Shown: positions 1 to 4,980 of the stretch, piece by piece
How positions within the stretch are numbered: position 1 is the stretch's first letter
Layout of the letters: each line of letters starts with the position of its first letter
DNA from: Patescibacteria group bacterium
GTDB lineage: Bacteria > Patescibacteriota > Minisyncoccia > Phycocordibacterales > PALSA-1337
DNA length: 11,171 nt
Direction: 5' to 3'
Assembly: GCA_004298345.1 (NCBI GenBank)
Contig: SCTV01000067.1
Span: 1-11,171 of the forward strand
Translations under genes and position numbers: made by a program
Notes under the pieces: model-generated
What the model saw: the letters and a program-made list of their open reading frames with translations, nothing else
What the model was told of the DNA's origin: nothing
Database searches by the model: none

Positions 1-972
1 CTTCTCGAAGAAGAAAATTACTTTTTTAAACTTTCAAAATATACAGACAGAGTAAAAGAGAAAATTGTGTCAGGCGAGCTTACAGTGATGCCTGATTCCC
101 GCAAGGCAGAGATTCTCGCACTTCTCGACCGAGGGCTCGAGGACGTGAGCTTTTCCAGGCCGGCAAATAAAAACTCGTGGGCAATACCGGTACCAAATGA
201 TCCAACTCAGACCATGTATGTATGGTGTGACGCGCTCGTAAATTATATTTCTGCTATCGGCTATGGACGAGACGATAAAACTTTTCTCATCTACTGGCCA
301 GTAGACGTGCATGTTATCGGCAAAGACATTTTGCGTTTCCACGCGGCATTTTGGCCAGCTATGCTTATGTCCGCCGGTCTTCCACTTCCAAAAAATATTC
401 TCGTGCACGGTATGATCCTCTCTGGTGGAAGAAAAATGTCAAAAACGCTGGGGAATATTATTGACCCACAGGCGCTCATCGCTGAATATGGCAAAGATGC
501 ATTTCGATATTTTATTGCCCGACATCTTTCGACTTTTGAAGACAGCGAAATCACTCCCGAGTCATACAAGGATGCCTACAATGCCAACCTCGCCAACGGC
601 ATCGGCAATTTGGTCTCTCGAGTGATGAAAATGGTGGTTTCGTACGATATATCGTACACAATAACGAAGAGTGAAAATAAATTGGTTAAAGAATATTCAG
701 CACATCTCGATCGATTTGAAATAAATAAAGCGATTGATGTTGTGTTTGCAAAAATAGGGGAGCTCGATGCATTTATCCAGACTAGTCAGCCTTTTAAAAC
801 TATCAAAACTGATATTAAAAAAGCACAGGCGGATATCGTTTACCTTGCACAGGAATTGCACGCAGTAGGGGAGGCACTCGCACCATTTATGCCAGAAACT
901 TCGGCTACGATTATGTCTTTAGTGGCCTTAAAGAAAACTCCAGAGAAGCCTCTTTTTGAGAGGAAGGCTTAG
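1..972 (+). CDS. metG: Methionyl-tRNA synthetase, C-terminal 323 residues (5' end outside window)
   Basis: Charges tRNA-Met with methionine in the cytoplasm. The frame is open from base 1, so the gene begins upstream; the GTG at 67 is an internal valine. Visible class I features in order: the ENYFFKLSKY stretch (about residues 5-14 of the fragment), WCDALVNYISAIGYG, the GKDILRFHAAFWPAML segment, and the ATP-binding KMSK loop (433-444, here KMSKT rather than KMSKS). The alpha-helical anticodon-binding domain follows, with the family's NANLANGIGNLVSR signature. The protein ends at PLFERKA, which resembles the usual PLFPRIE end of the core enzyme, so the C-terminal EMAP/tRNA-binding domain found in many bacterial enzymes is absent. 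The 3' end is followed by an inverted repeat and then the promoter of the next gene, so metG probably ends its transcription unit here. The family assignment is secure. Confidence 0.96.
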   Translation, partial: LLEEENYFFKLSKYTDRVKEKIVSGELTVMPDSRKAEILALLDRGLEDVSFSRPANKNSWAIPVPNDPTQTMYVWCDALVNYISAIGYGRDDKTFLIYWPVDVHVIGKDILRFHAAFWPAMLMSAGLPLPKNILVHGMILSGGRKMSKTLGNIIDPQALIAEYGKDAFRYFIARHLSTFEDSEITPESYKDAYNANLANGIGNLVSRVMKMVVSYDISYTITKSENKLVKEYSAHLDRFEINKAIDVVFAKIGELDAFIQTSQPFKTIKTDIKKAQADIVYLAQELHAVGEALAPFMPETSATIMSLVALKKTPEKPLFERKA

Positions 973-992
973 ATTAGATGTGTAAACGGTCA

Positions 993-1014
993 AACTAAGG
1001 ATCAGACCTTAGTT
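993..1014. repeat. 8-bp perfect inverted repeat just upstream of a -35 box
   Basis: The arms AACTAAGG (993-1000) and CCTTAGTT (1007-1014) are separated by 6 nt. GTCA just outside the left arm can also pair with TGAC (1018-1021) across a 3-nt bulge, so the symmetry runs into the TTGACA box. It lies 20 bp after the metG stop. It could be a weak terminator for metG, since the downstream T tract is poor (TTATTTG), or an operator for the following gene. Confidence 0.5.
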
Positions 1015-1016
1015 AT

Positions 1017-1044
1017 TTGACAACTAGCGACTAACCGTGATAAT
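1017..1044 (+). promoter_or_regulatory. Sigma70-type promoter for the diiron oxidase-like gene
   Basis: A perfect TTGACA (1017-1022) and GATAAT (1039-1044) are separated by 16 bp. The predicted start near 1051 gives a leader of about 24 nt before the ATG at 1075. It is the best -35/-10 pair in the window and indicates that the next gene is transcribed independently of metG. Confidence 0.7.
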
Positions 1045-1074
1045 ATATTTTACGAACTGCCTCTTTGAAAACCT

Positions 1075-1923
1075 ATGAACACATCGAAATACTCCGTCGA
1101 AAAAATGCTTGCAAAGGCATTTCAATTCGACGTTGACCGTTACGAACGGAACGATAGGATCCCTGAGGTTCTATTCCGCATGAAACAAGGCGAGGTGAAT
1201 CGTGAACAACTCACGCAGATCATCTCCGTCCGCTACCAAGCAGCCCACTTCTTCGAAGACATGTTGCGAAGGATTGTTGAAGTGGTAAATTGCAGACAAC
1301 ATCGCCGTCCCCAACGCTGGCCGTTGATTGATACTGGCACAAGCACTGCGCTCTGCGAGGCAGCGACGGTCAATCTTGCCGAAGAACTCGGACAGATGGC
1401 CGAATATGGCGGACCGCACCGTGAAGGACGTGAGGTTTTTCTCACCGCACTTGGTATTGATTACGTCACCTGGAAAGCGAAGTTGGGAACGTATGAAAAT
1501 ATGGGTGAGCTTGATCCGGCCGCGCGGTTTCTGGTCAATAGAATGAGGTGGATTATTGAGCTTGGTCCAGTGGAGGCGCTTGTCGCCCTCTGGTATTATG
1601 AGAATCGGATCTCTATGGATCACATGCAGGGCGATTATCACATCCTCCTCCATGCCTTCGAGACGGCTTTTCCAGAGTTCAAGAGACCAAATGGTAAGTA
1701 TGTAGAGGGTGATCCCCTTTGGCATATTGCCTCCCATGCTGATCATGACGAGCACCATGCCCAGTTGGCAAAGGATGCTCTTGTGAAGGTGGAGGAGATA
1801 CCTCTTGTTTTCGAATCCATCGAAAATGGTGTGTTGGAGACGAGAAAAGCAGTCGACTTTTTCTGGTGCCTTCTCTCCGAACGTCATTTCGGTAGCTTCC
1901 AGCTATGGAGATCTTTGGCCTGA
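1075..1923 (+). CDS. Heme-oxygenase-fold diiron oxidase-like protein (TenA/CADD/iron-containing redox enzyme superfamily)
   Basis: A 282-residue, largely helical protein with the metal-ligand pattern of heme-oxygenase-like diiron oxidases. I see an acidic NLAEELG segment (E103/E104), H115 in GGPHREG, E176 in the WYYEN helix, and the signature H-x3-D-x2-H made by H221, D225 and H228 (within HADHDEHH). Known relatives use Fe/O2 chemistry on small substrates (CADD in p-aminobenzoate synthesis, UndA, BesC) and others are simply called iron-containing redox enzymes. The substrate cannot be read from this sequence. The E-to-H spacing of the first motif is about 4 residues longer than the E-x6-H I recall for CADD, so the exact first ligand is uncertain. 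The gene stands alone with its own promoter and terminator. Its arginine codons are CGT/CGC in 10 of 22 cases and CGA only once, whereas tatD next door uses CGA 6 times in 17, which suggests transfer. No Shine-Dalgarno is seen; the ATG at 1075 suits the promoter. Confidence 0.75.
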   Translation: MNTSKYSVEKMLAKAFQFDVDRYERNDRIPEVLFRMKQGEVNREQLTQIISVRYQAAHFFEDMLRRIVEVVNCRQHRRPQRWPLIDTGTSTALCEAATVNLAEELGQMAEYGGPHREGREVFLTALGIDYVTWKAKLGTYENMGELDPAARFLVNRMRWIIELGPVEALVALWYYENRISMDHMQGDYHILLHAFETAFPEFKRPNGKYVEGDPLWHIASHADHDEHHAQLAKDALVKVEEIPLVFESIENGVLETRKAVDFFWCLLSERHFGSFQLWRSLA

Positions 1924-1946
1924 ACAGCCGATTTCTTCAGATGCGT

Positions 1947-1983
1947 AACAGTGGCTCATTGGGTCGCTGTTTTTTATTTTTTT
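1947..1983 (+). terminator. Rho-independent terminator after the diiron oxidase-like gene
   Basis: A 9-bp stem with two G-U pairs (AACAGTGGC at 1947-1955 with 1963-1971), a 7-nt loop, then a T-rich tail (TTTTTTATTTTTTT, with the first T used in the stem). It begins 24 bp after the stop codon and ends the monocistronic unit. Confidence 0.8.
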
Positions 1984-1993
1984 ATGCTACTAT
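1959..1993 (+). promoter_or_regulatory. Possible promoter of tatD, near-leaderless
   Basis: TTGGGT (1959-1964) and TATGCT (1983-1988) are 18 bp apart. Alternatively TACTAT (1988-1993) lies 6 nt before the ATG at 2000, the spacing expected for a leaderless transcript. Both overlap the upstream terminator. The region is AT-rich, so chance matches are easy. Confidence 0.35.
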
Positions 1994-1999
1994 TTCAAT

Positions 2000-2791
2000 A
2001 TGAATTTTAAATATGTTGACATACATTCCCATCTTCAAATGTCGGAGTACGATTCTGATAGAGAGGCGGTGCTTATGCGGATGAAAGAAGCTGGGGTAGC
2101 GACTATTGTCGTGGGAGTGGACTATGAGACCTCTCTGCAAGCGGTTGAGATGGCTGAGAGAAATGAAAATATCTACGCCTGCGTTGGTTTGCATCCAAAA
2201 GATAATTTGACAGAGGTTTTTGACGTCGAAGCATACAGGAAGCTCGTCCAAAATCCAAAAGTAGTGGCGATAGGGGAATGCGGGCTCGACTTTTTCCGAC
2301 TGGAAGGAAACTCAGGAAAAGTCGAGGAAATAAAAGCGCAGCAGAAAAAACTTTTTATACAACAAATAGAGCTCGCGATAGAGACAGATAAGCCACTGAT
2401 GCTTCATTGCCGAGATGCCTACCGAGAAGTGCTCGATATTCTTATCCCATACAAAAAACAGGTGGGGGACAAGATCCGAGGAAACGTACACTTTTTTGCT
2501 GGCGATGTAGCGACTGCTCGCGAGTTTATCGAGCTCGGCTTTACCGTATCTTTTACTGGAGTGGTTACCTTTGCCCGGAATTATGATGAGGTAATCCGCT
2601 CGATACCTCTCGAAAGTATTTTATCAGAAACAGATGCTCCCTTTGTGGCCCCTGCGCCCTATCGAGGTAAGAGAAACGAGCCAGCATATGTAGTAGAGGT
2701 GGTCAAAAAGCTAGCTGAAATCCGTAGCGAGGATCCTGAAAAAGTTCGCACCCAGCTTCTCGAGAATGTAAGGCGAGTTTTTGGTATCTAG
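2000..2791 (+). CDS. tatD: TatD family metal-dependent hydrolase / DNase
   Basis: A 263-residue TIM-barrel hydrolase of the TatD family, metal-dependent enzymes reported to act as 3'-5' exonucleases on DNA and linked to DNA repair or turnover. All family motifs are present: DIHSH (D7, H9, H11) for the first metal pair, GLHP (63-66), GECGLDFF (92-99) with the bridging E93, LHCRDA (135-140) with H136, HFFAGD (164-169) with H164, and SETDAPFVAPAPYRGKRNEP (209-228) with D212. The length of about 260 residues is normal. The start at 2000 places DIHSH close to the N-terminus, as in the family. The spacing to the next gene is 38 bp and contains a promoter, so tatD is probably not co-transcribed only with rpsF. 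The biological substrate in this organism is not shown by the sequence. Confidence 0.95.
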   Translation: MNFKYVDIHSHLQMSEYDSDREAVLMRMKEAGVATIVVGVDYETSLQAVEMAERNENIYACVGLHPKDNLTEVFDVEAYRKLVQNPKVVAIGECGLDFFRLEGNSGKVEEIKAQQKKLFIQQIELAIETDKPLMLHCRDAYREVLDILIPYKKQVGDKIRGNVHFFAGDVATAREFIELGFTVSFTGVVTFARNYDEVIRSIPLESILSETDAPFVAPAPYRGKRNEPAYVVEVVKKLAEIRSEDPEKVRTQLLENVRRVFGI

Positions 2792-2793
2792 CC

Positions 2794-2822
2794 TTGCAAT
2801 TAGTAACCCCCTGTGTTAGGCT
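2794..2822 (+). promoter_or_regulatory. Promoter of the rpsF-ssb-rpsR operon, predicted leaderless
   Basis: TTGCAA (2794-2799) and TAGGCT (2817-2822) are separated by exactly 17 bp. The -10 ends 7 nt before the ATG at 2830, so the transcript would start at or next to the A of the start codon. This also argues against an in-frame TTG at 2794 being the start of rpsF. Confidence 0.55.
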
Positions 2823-2829
2823 GTACCCT

Positions 2830-3324
2830 ATGCAAAACAAAGAGAATACTGCAAAAGAAACAGAAATATACGAAGTCGGCTACCATATTATGCCGTCTGT
2901 ACCAGAGGAAAAGCTACCTCTCGAGGTCTCTGCAATCCTGTCTGCAATCGTTTCAAAAAATGGTGGAGTAATGATCGCCAGTGAATCTCCTGTAAAAATC
3001 GAGCTCGCCTACACCATGGCAAAAAAAGTTGGGGCTACCCAACACAAGTGCGATGAGGCCTACTTTGGCTGGTTTAAGTTTGAAATGTCTCCTGATAACA
3101 TAAATGCACTCAAGACTTTTCTAGATGCTCAAGACAACGTACTCCGATTCCTTCTCATCAAAACTGTTCGAGAAAATACTCTCGTCGGTGCCAAGCTTCT
3201 CGCTGCTGAAAAGGAAGCCCTTGCTCCAAAAGAAGAGGTAAAGACAGAAACAACCAAGCCGGAAAAAACGGTAGTGAGTGATGCTGATCTAGACAAAACT
3301 ATCGATGAATTAGTAAAAGCATAA
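2830..3324 (+). CDS. rpsF: Small ribosomal subunit protein bS6 with C-terminal extension
   Basis: bS6 binds bS18 and the central domain of 16S rRNA in the 30S platform. The 164-residue product has the bS6 ferredoxin-like core at about 12-115 (YEVGYHIMPSVPEEKL at the start, then the KIELAYTMAKK segment and FEMSPDNINALKTFLDAQDN, ending in RFLLIKTVREN). The E. coli core is about 100 residues, followed there by its own acidic tail; here residues 116-164 form a Lys/Glu-rich, probably disordered extension. I chose the ATG at 2830 over the in-frame TTG at 2794, because the upstream residues do not resemble bS6 and would overlap the promoter. It is the first gene of a three-gene operon with ssb (12-nt gap) and rpsR, the common bacterial order. 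There is no Shine-Dalgarno. Confidence 0.93.
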   Translation: MQNKENTAKETEIYEVGYHIMPSVPEEKLPLEVSAILSAIVSKNGGVMIASESPVKIELAYTMAKKVGATQHKCDEAYFGWFKFEMSPDNINALKTFLDAQDNVLRFLLIKTVRENTLVGAKLLAAEKEALAPKEEVKTETTKPEKTVVSDADLDKTIDELVKA

Positions 3325-3336
3325 TTATTATCAACT

Positions 3337-3810
3337 ATGTATCTAAACCGCGCTATCGTTATCGGAAACTTGACTAGAGACCCAGAGGTCAAATCTCTTC
3401 CTTCTGGTATCAAGGTGACCACATTTTCAGTAGCGACCAATCGAGTGTGGAAAGATAAGAATGGTGCTAAGCAGGAGAGTGCAGACTATCACAATATCGT
3501 AGTGTTTGGACGACAAGCAGAGACCGCAGGACAGTATTTGAAAAAAGGTCAGACTGCGATGGTAGAAGGACGAATGCAGACACGAAGCTGGGATGATGCA
3601 TCAGGAGTAAAGAAATACCGTACTGAGATTGTCGCCGACCGAGTGCAGTTTGGTCCAAAGGGCGGGGCAGGAGGCACGGGAAGTGGCTTTGCTCCACAGG
3701 CGGGTGCAAGTAGCAAGGGAGCTCCAACAGCAGATGAACAGAAAGCTCCGCCGATAGACGCGATAGCGTATCCCGAAGAAGAGATCAACCCCGACGATAT
3801 TCCATTTTAA
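3337..3810 (+). CDS. ssb: Single-stranded DNA-binding protein
   Basis: Coats single-stranded DNA during replication, recombination and repair and recruits partners through its C-terminal tip. The 157-residue protein has an N-terminal OB fold at 1-106, beginning MYLNRAIVIGNLTRDPE, with FSVATNRVW, SADYHNIVVFGRQAE, YLKKGQTAMVEGRMQTRSW and a KYRTEIVADRVQF end strand. A Gly/Ala/Pro-rich flexible linker (107-145) follows, then the acidic tip PEEEINPDDIPF (146-157), which matches the DDIPF tip that binds SSB partners. Gene order rpsF-ssb-rpsR is conserved in many bacteria. The start codon follows rpsF by 12 nt without a Shine-Dalgarno, so translational coupling is likely. RecA, which acts on SSB-coated DNA, is encoded about 2 kb away on the other strand. 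Confidence 0.97.
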   Translation: MYLNRAIVIGNLTRDPEVKSLPSGIKVTTFSVATNRVWKDKNGAKQESADYHNIVVFGRQAETAGQYLKKGQTAMVEGRMQTRSWDDASGVKKYRTEIVADRVQFGPKGGAGGTGSGFAPQAGASSKGAPTADEQKAPPIDAIAYPEEEINPDDIPF

Positions 3811-3829
3811 CTAAATCAACATTACTTTT

Positions 3830-4030
3830 ATGAAACAGTGCTATTTTTCTAAAAACAATATCAAACATATCGACTACAAGGACACGGACATCATAAAGAA
3901 GTTCTTGAATCCTCATGCTCGAATGCTCGCTCGAAAGAAGACTGGAGTGAGTGCAAAAAGTCAGCGACAGCTTTCTGAGGCAGTGAAGAGGGCTAGGTTT
4001 ATGGGACTAATCCCTTTCATAGCCAGGTAA
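3830..4030 (+). CDS. rpsR: Small ribosomal subunit protein bS18
   Basis: bS18 pairs with bS6 on the 30S platform. The 66-residue product contains the expected core: IDYKDTDIIKKFLNPHARML and the basic helix ARKKTGVSAKSQRQLSEAVKRAR, ending in the family's RFMGLIPFI stretch. It is slightly shorter than the 75-residue E. coli protein, with a minimal N-terminus (MKQCYFSKNN). The gene is 19 nt downstream of ssb, without a Shine-Dalgarno, and a strong terminator follows 47 nt after the stop, so it closes the rpsF operon. Confidence 0.96.
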   Translation: MKQCYFSKNNIKHIDYKDTDIIKKFLNPHARMLARKKTGVSAKSQRQLSEAVKRARFMGLIPFIAR

Positions 4031-4033
4031 AAA

Positions 4034-4076
4034 CTAGACAATAGTAGCTAGATGTTAGTAGTTAGACATTAGAAGA
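4034..4076. repeat. TAG/CTAGA-rich degenerate tract between rpsR and its terminator
   Basis: Short units such as CTAGACA, TAGTAG, CTAGATG, TTAGTAG, TTAGACA and TTAGAAG follow each other with slight variation. A similar tract lies between the efp stop and its terminator (4944-4976). It does not encode protein. Function unknown. Confidence 0.45.
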
Positions 4077-4077
4077 T

Positions 4078-4111
4078 AAAGTAAAAAGCGCCTTTCGGCG
4101 CTTTTTACTTT
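4078..4111. terminator. Strong terminator of the rpsF operon, probably bidirectional
   Basis: A perfect 15-bp stem (4078-4092 with 4097-4111), a GC-rich top GCGCC/GGCGC and a TTTC loop. The A-tract on one arm and T-tract on the other let it work in both directions. It can serve rpsR from the left and the PaaX/Cas2-like gene from the right. Confidence 0.9.
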
Positions 4112-4134
4112 GGTAATGTACTGTTTCATATCAT

Positions 4135-4182
4135 CCCACATACATCAATTGTACGCATGTGCGTACAATTGATGTATGTGGG
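4135..4182. repeat. 48-bp perfect palindrome A, downstream of the PaaX/Cas2-like gene
   Basis: The arms 4135-4157 and 4160-4182 (23 bp each) are perfectly complementary around a 2-bp centre (TG). The core around the centre is TACGCATGTGCGTA. It lies 54 bp beyond the stop codon of the minus-strand gene and has no T tract on either side, so it is not a terminator. It is a sister of palindrome B at 4812-4859: 18 of 23 arm positions are identical, and every difference is symmetric. Confidence 0.95.
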
Positions 4183-4236
4183 AAATTACTCTGTGTGTAT
4201 GGGGGAGTGCAGTCGCGTAAAACAAGAATAGTGGCC

Positions 4237-4818
4237 CTACTTTTTTGTGAGATTGAAACACGATCGAAGTGTCTGGTCGTATTCAATAGATTCAACAACC
4301 ATATAAAGTAGATCTTTGCCTACCTTAAAATCAGCTTTGAGGAGGGTGATAAAATCATCACATGGATACGGGTAGACCCATACACTTTGTTGGATTTTGC
4401 AAAAACCAACATCAATTAGGGAGTGCCTTACTTTATCGCGAAGACCTTTGCGCTTGTTTGGAATGTCAAAAATGAGCACTCGCCACTTACCGTCCCATTT
4501 TTTTGGTTTTTGAATGATGTTGTTTTGTTGGGTGATTTTTTCTAACTTATTTCTGCCTTTTTCGGTAAGAGTGAGTTTGCCGTCAGTATATATAAGTAAA
4601 CCATCTCGAACCAGACTTTTTCTCGTGTTGGCTATTATTTCCTTTTGTCGAGGATTTGCTGTGATACCTAATTTTTTGAATGTAGATAAGGCGTTTGGGG
4701 CAAGCAGGGCAATGCTTAAAAATCCTGCAATTTTGACACTGTTCAAAATAATTTCTTGCAATTGACCTTTCCTTAACCGCCACGTTACTTCTTGCTCGAT
4801 TTGTTTTATAGTAGACAT
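4237..4818 (-). CDS. PaaX/Cas2-like winged-helix protein (stand-alone Cas2-fold domain)
   Basis: A 193-residue protein with two recognisable parts. Residues 18-95 look like a winged helix (GQLQEIILNSVKIAGFLSI, then ANTRKSLVRDGLLIYTDG and KLTLTEKGRNKLEKI as the wing). Residues 109-193 match the ferredoxin-like Cas2 fold found in the PaaX middle domain: WRVLIFDIP with D118, a helix KGLRDKVRHSLIDVGF, QQSVWVYPYP (Q144, S145), and a final strand DLLYMVVESI. PaaX proteins are transcriptional repressors. Stand-alone CPR members are often labelled Cas2, but no cas1 or repeat-spacer array is visible here, so a CRISPR role is not supported. The ATG at 4818 lies inside palindrome B and 6 nt after a TATAAT box. 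Palindrome A follows the stop. Autoregulation through the palindromes is the simplest inference; a nuclease or mobile-element role is possible. No HUH motif is present. Confidence 0.8.
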   Translation of the reverse strand: MSTIKQIEQEVTWRLRKGQLQEIILNSVKIAGFLSIALLAPNALSTFKKLGITANPRQKEIIANTRKSLVRDGLLIYTDGKLTLTEKGRNKLEKITQQNNIIQKPKKWDGKWRVLIFDIPNKRKGLRDKVRHSLIDVGFCKIQQSVWVYPYPCDDFITLLKADFKVGKDLLYMVVESIEYDQTLRSCFNLTKK

Positions 4819-4859
4819 ACATTAATTATACGCATGTGCGTATAATTAATGTATGTCTA
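4812..4859. repeat. 48-bp perfect palindrome B, spanning promoter and start codon of the PaaX/Cas2-like gene
   Basis: The arms 4812-4834 and 4837-4859 (23 bp each) are perfectly complementary around a 2-bp TG centre, with the same TACGCATGTGCGTA core as palindrome A. The gene's ATG (4818-4816) lies in the left arm and its TATAAT (4830-4825) in the same arm. By symmetry a second TATAAT faces right (4841-4846), but no gene follows it. Confidence 0.95.
4825..4830 (-). promoter_or_regulatory. -10 box of the PaaX/Cas2-like gene, inside palindrome B
   Basis: A consensus TATAAT read on the minus strand, 6 nt before the ATG at 4818, which predicts a leaderless transcript. There is no good -35 at 17 bp; TAGACA at 4859-4854 is 23 bp away, too far for a standard promoter. 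A protein bound to the palindrome would cover this box. Confidence 0.55.
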
Positions 4860-4911
4860 TGTGGGGATAAGTATAAAAAATAACAAATAAATTTAAGGGA
4901 ACAGAAATAGT

Positions 4912-4938
4912 AAAAAAACGCCACTCGGCGGTTTTTTT
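4912..4938 (-). terminator. Terminator downstream of efp
   Basis: A CGCC/GGCG stem with loop ACTC is flanked by seven A on one side and seven T on the other, with one bulged G (4931). On the minus strand the T run follows the stem, as needed to stop efp transcripts 43 nt after the stop codon; it could work in both directions. Confidence 0.75.
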
Positions 4939-4943
4939 GTTTG

Positions 4944-4976
4944 TCTAATATCTAACGATTATTATCTATTATCTAC
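4944..4976. repeat. TAG/CTA-rich degenerate tract between efp and its terminator
   Basis: On the minus strand this reads as repeated TAGATAATAGATAATA and TTAGATATTAGACA units. It resembles the tract before the rpsR terminator (4034-4076), which has TTAGACATTAG. In both cases it fills the gap between stop codon and terminator. Function unknown. Confidence 0.45.
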
Positions 4977-4980
4977 CCCT

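Noticed and set aside
2016..2029. GACATACATT at the start of tatD, matching part of palindrome B
   Set aside because: It encodes the conserved DIHS metal motif and has no inverted partner, so the match is coincidental.
2794..2829. In-frame TTG at 2794 as a longer start of rpsF
   Set aside because: The added 12 residues do not resemble bS6, and the bases fit a TTGCAA-17-TAGGCT promoter for the ATG at 2830.
4237..4818. CRISPR system suggested by the Cas2-like domain
   Set aside because: There is no repeat-spacer array, no cas1 and no effector gene in the window, and the winged helix fused to the Cas2 fold is the PaaX-like arrangement.
4237..4818. HUH (Y1) transposase flanked by hairpins
   Set aside because: The protein has no His-hydrophobic-His motif followed by a catalytic tyrosine helix; the resemblance is only in layout and general fold class.
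4583..4822. Alternative minus-strand start ATG at 4822 in another frame
   Set aside because: The product has no domain features, whereas the frame from 4818 gives a full winged-helix plus Cas2-fold protein.
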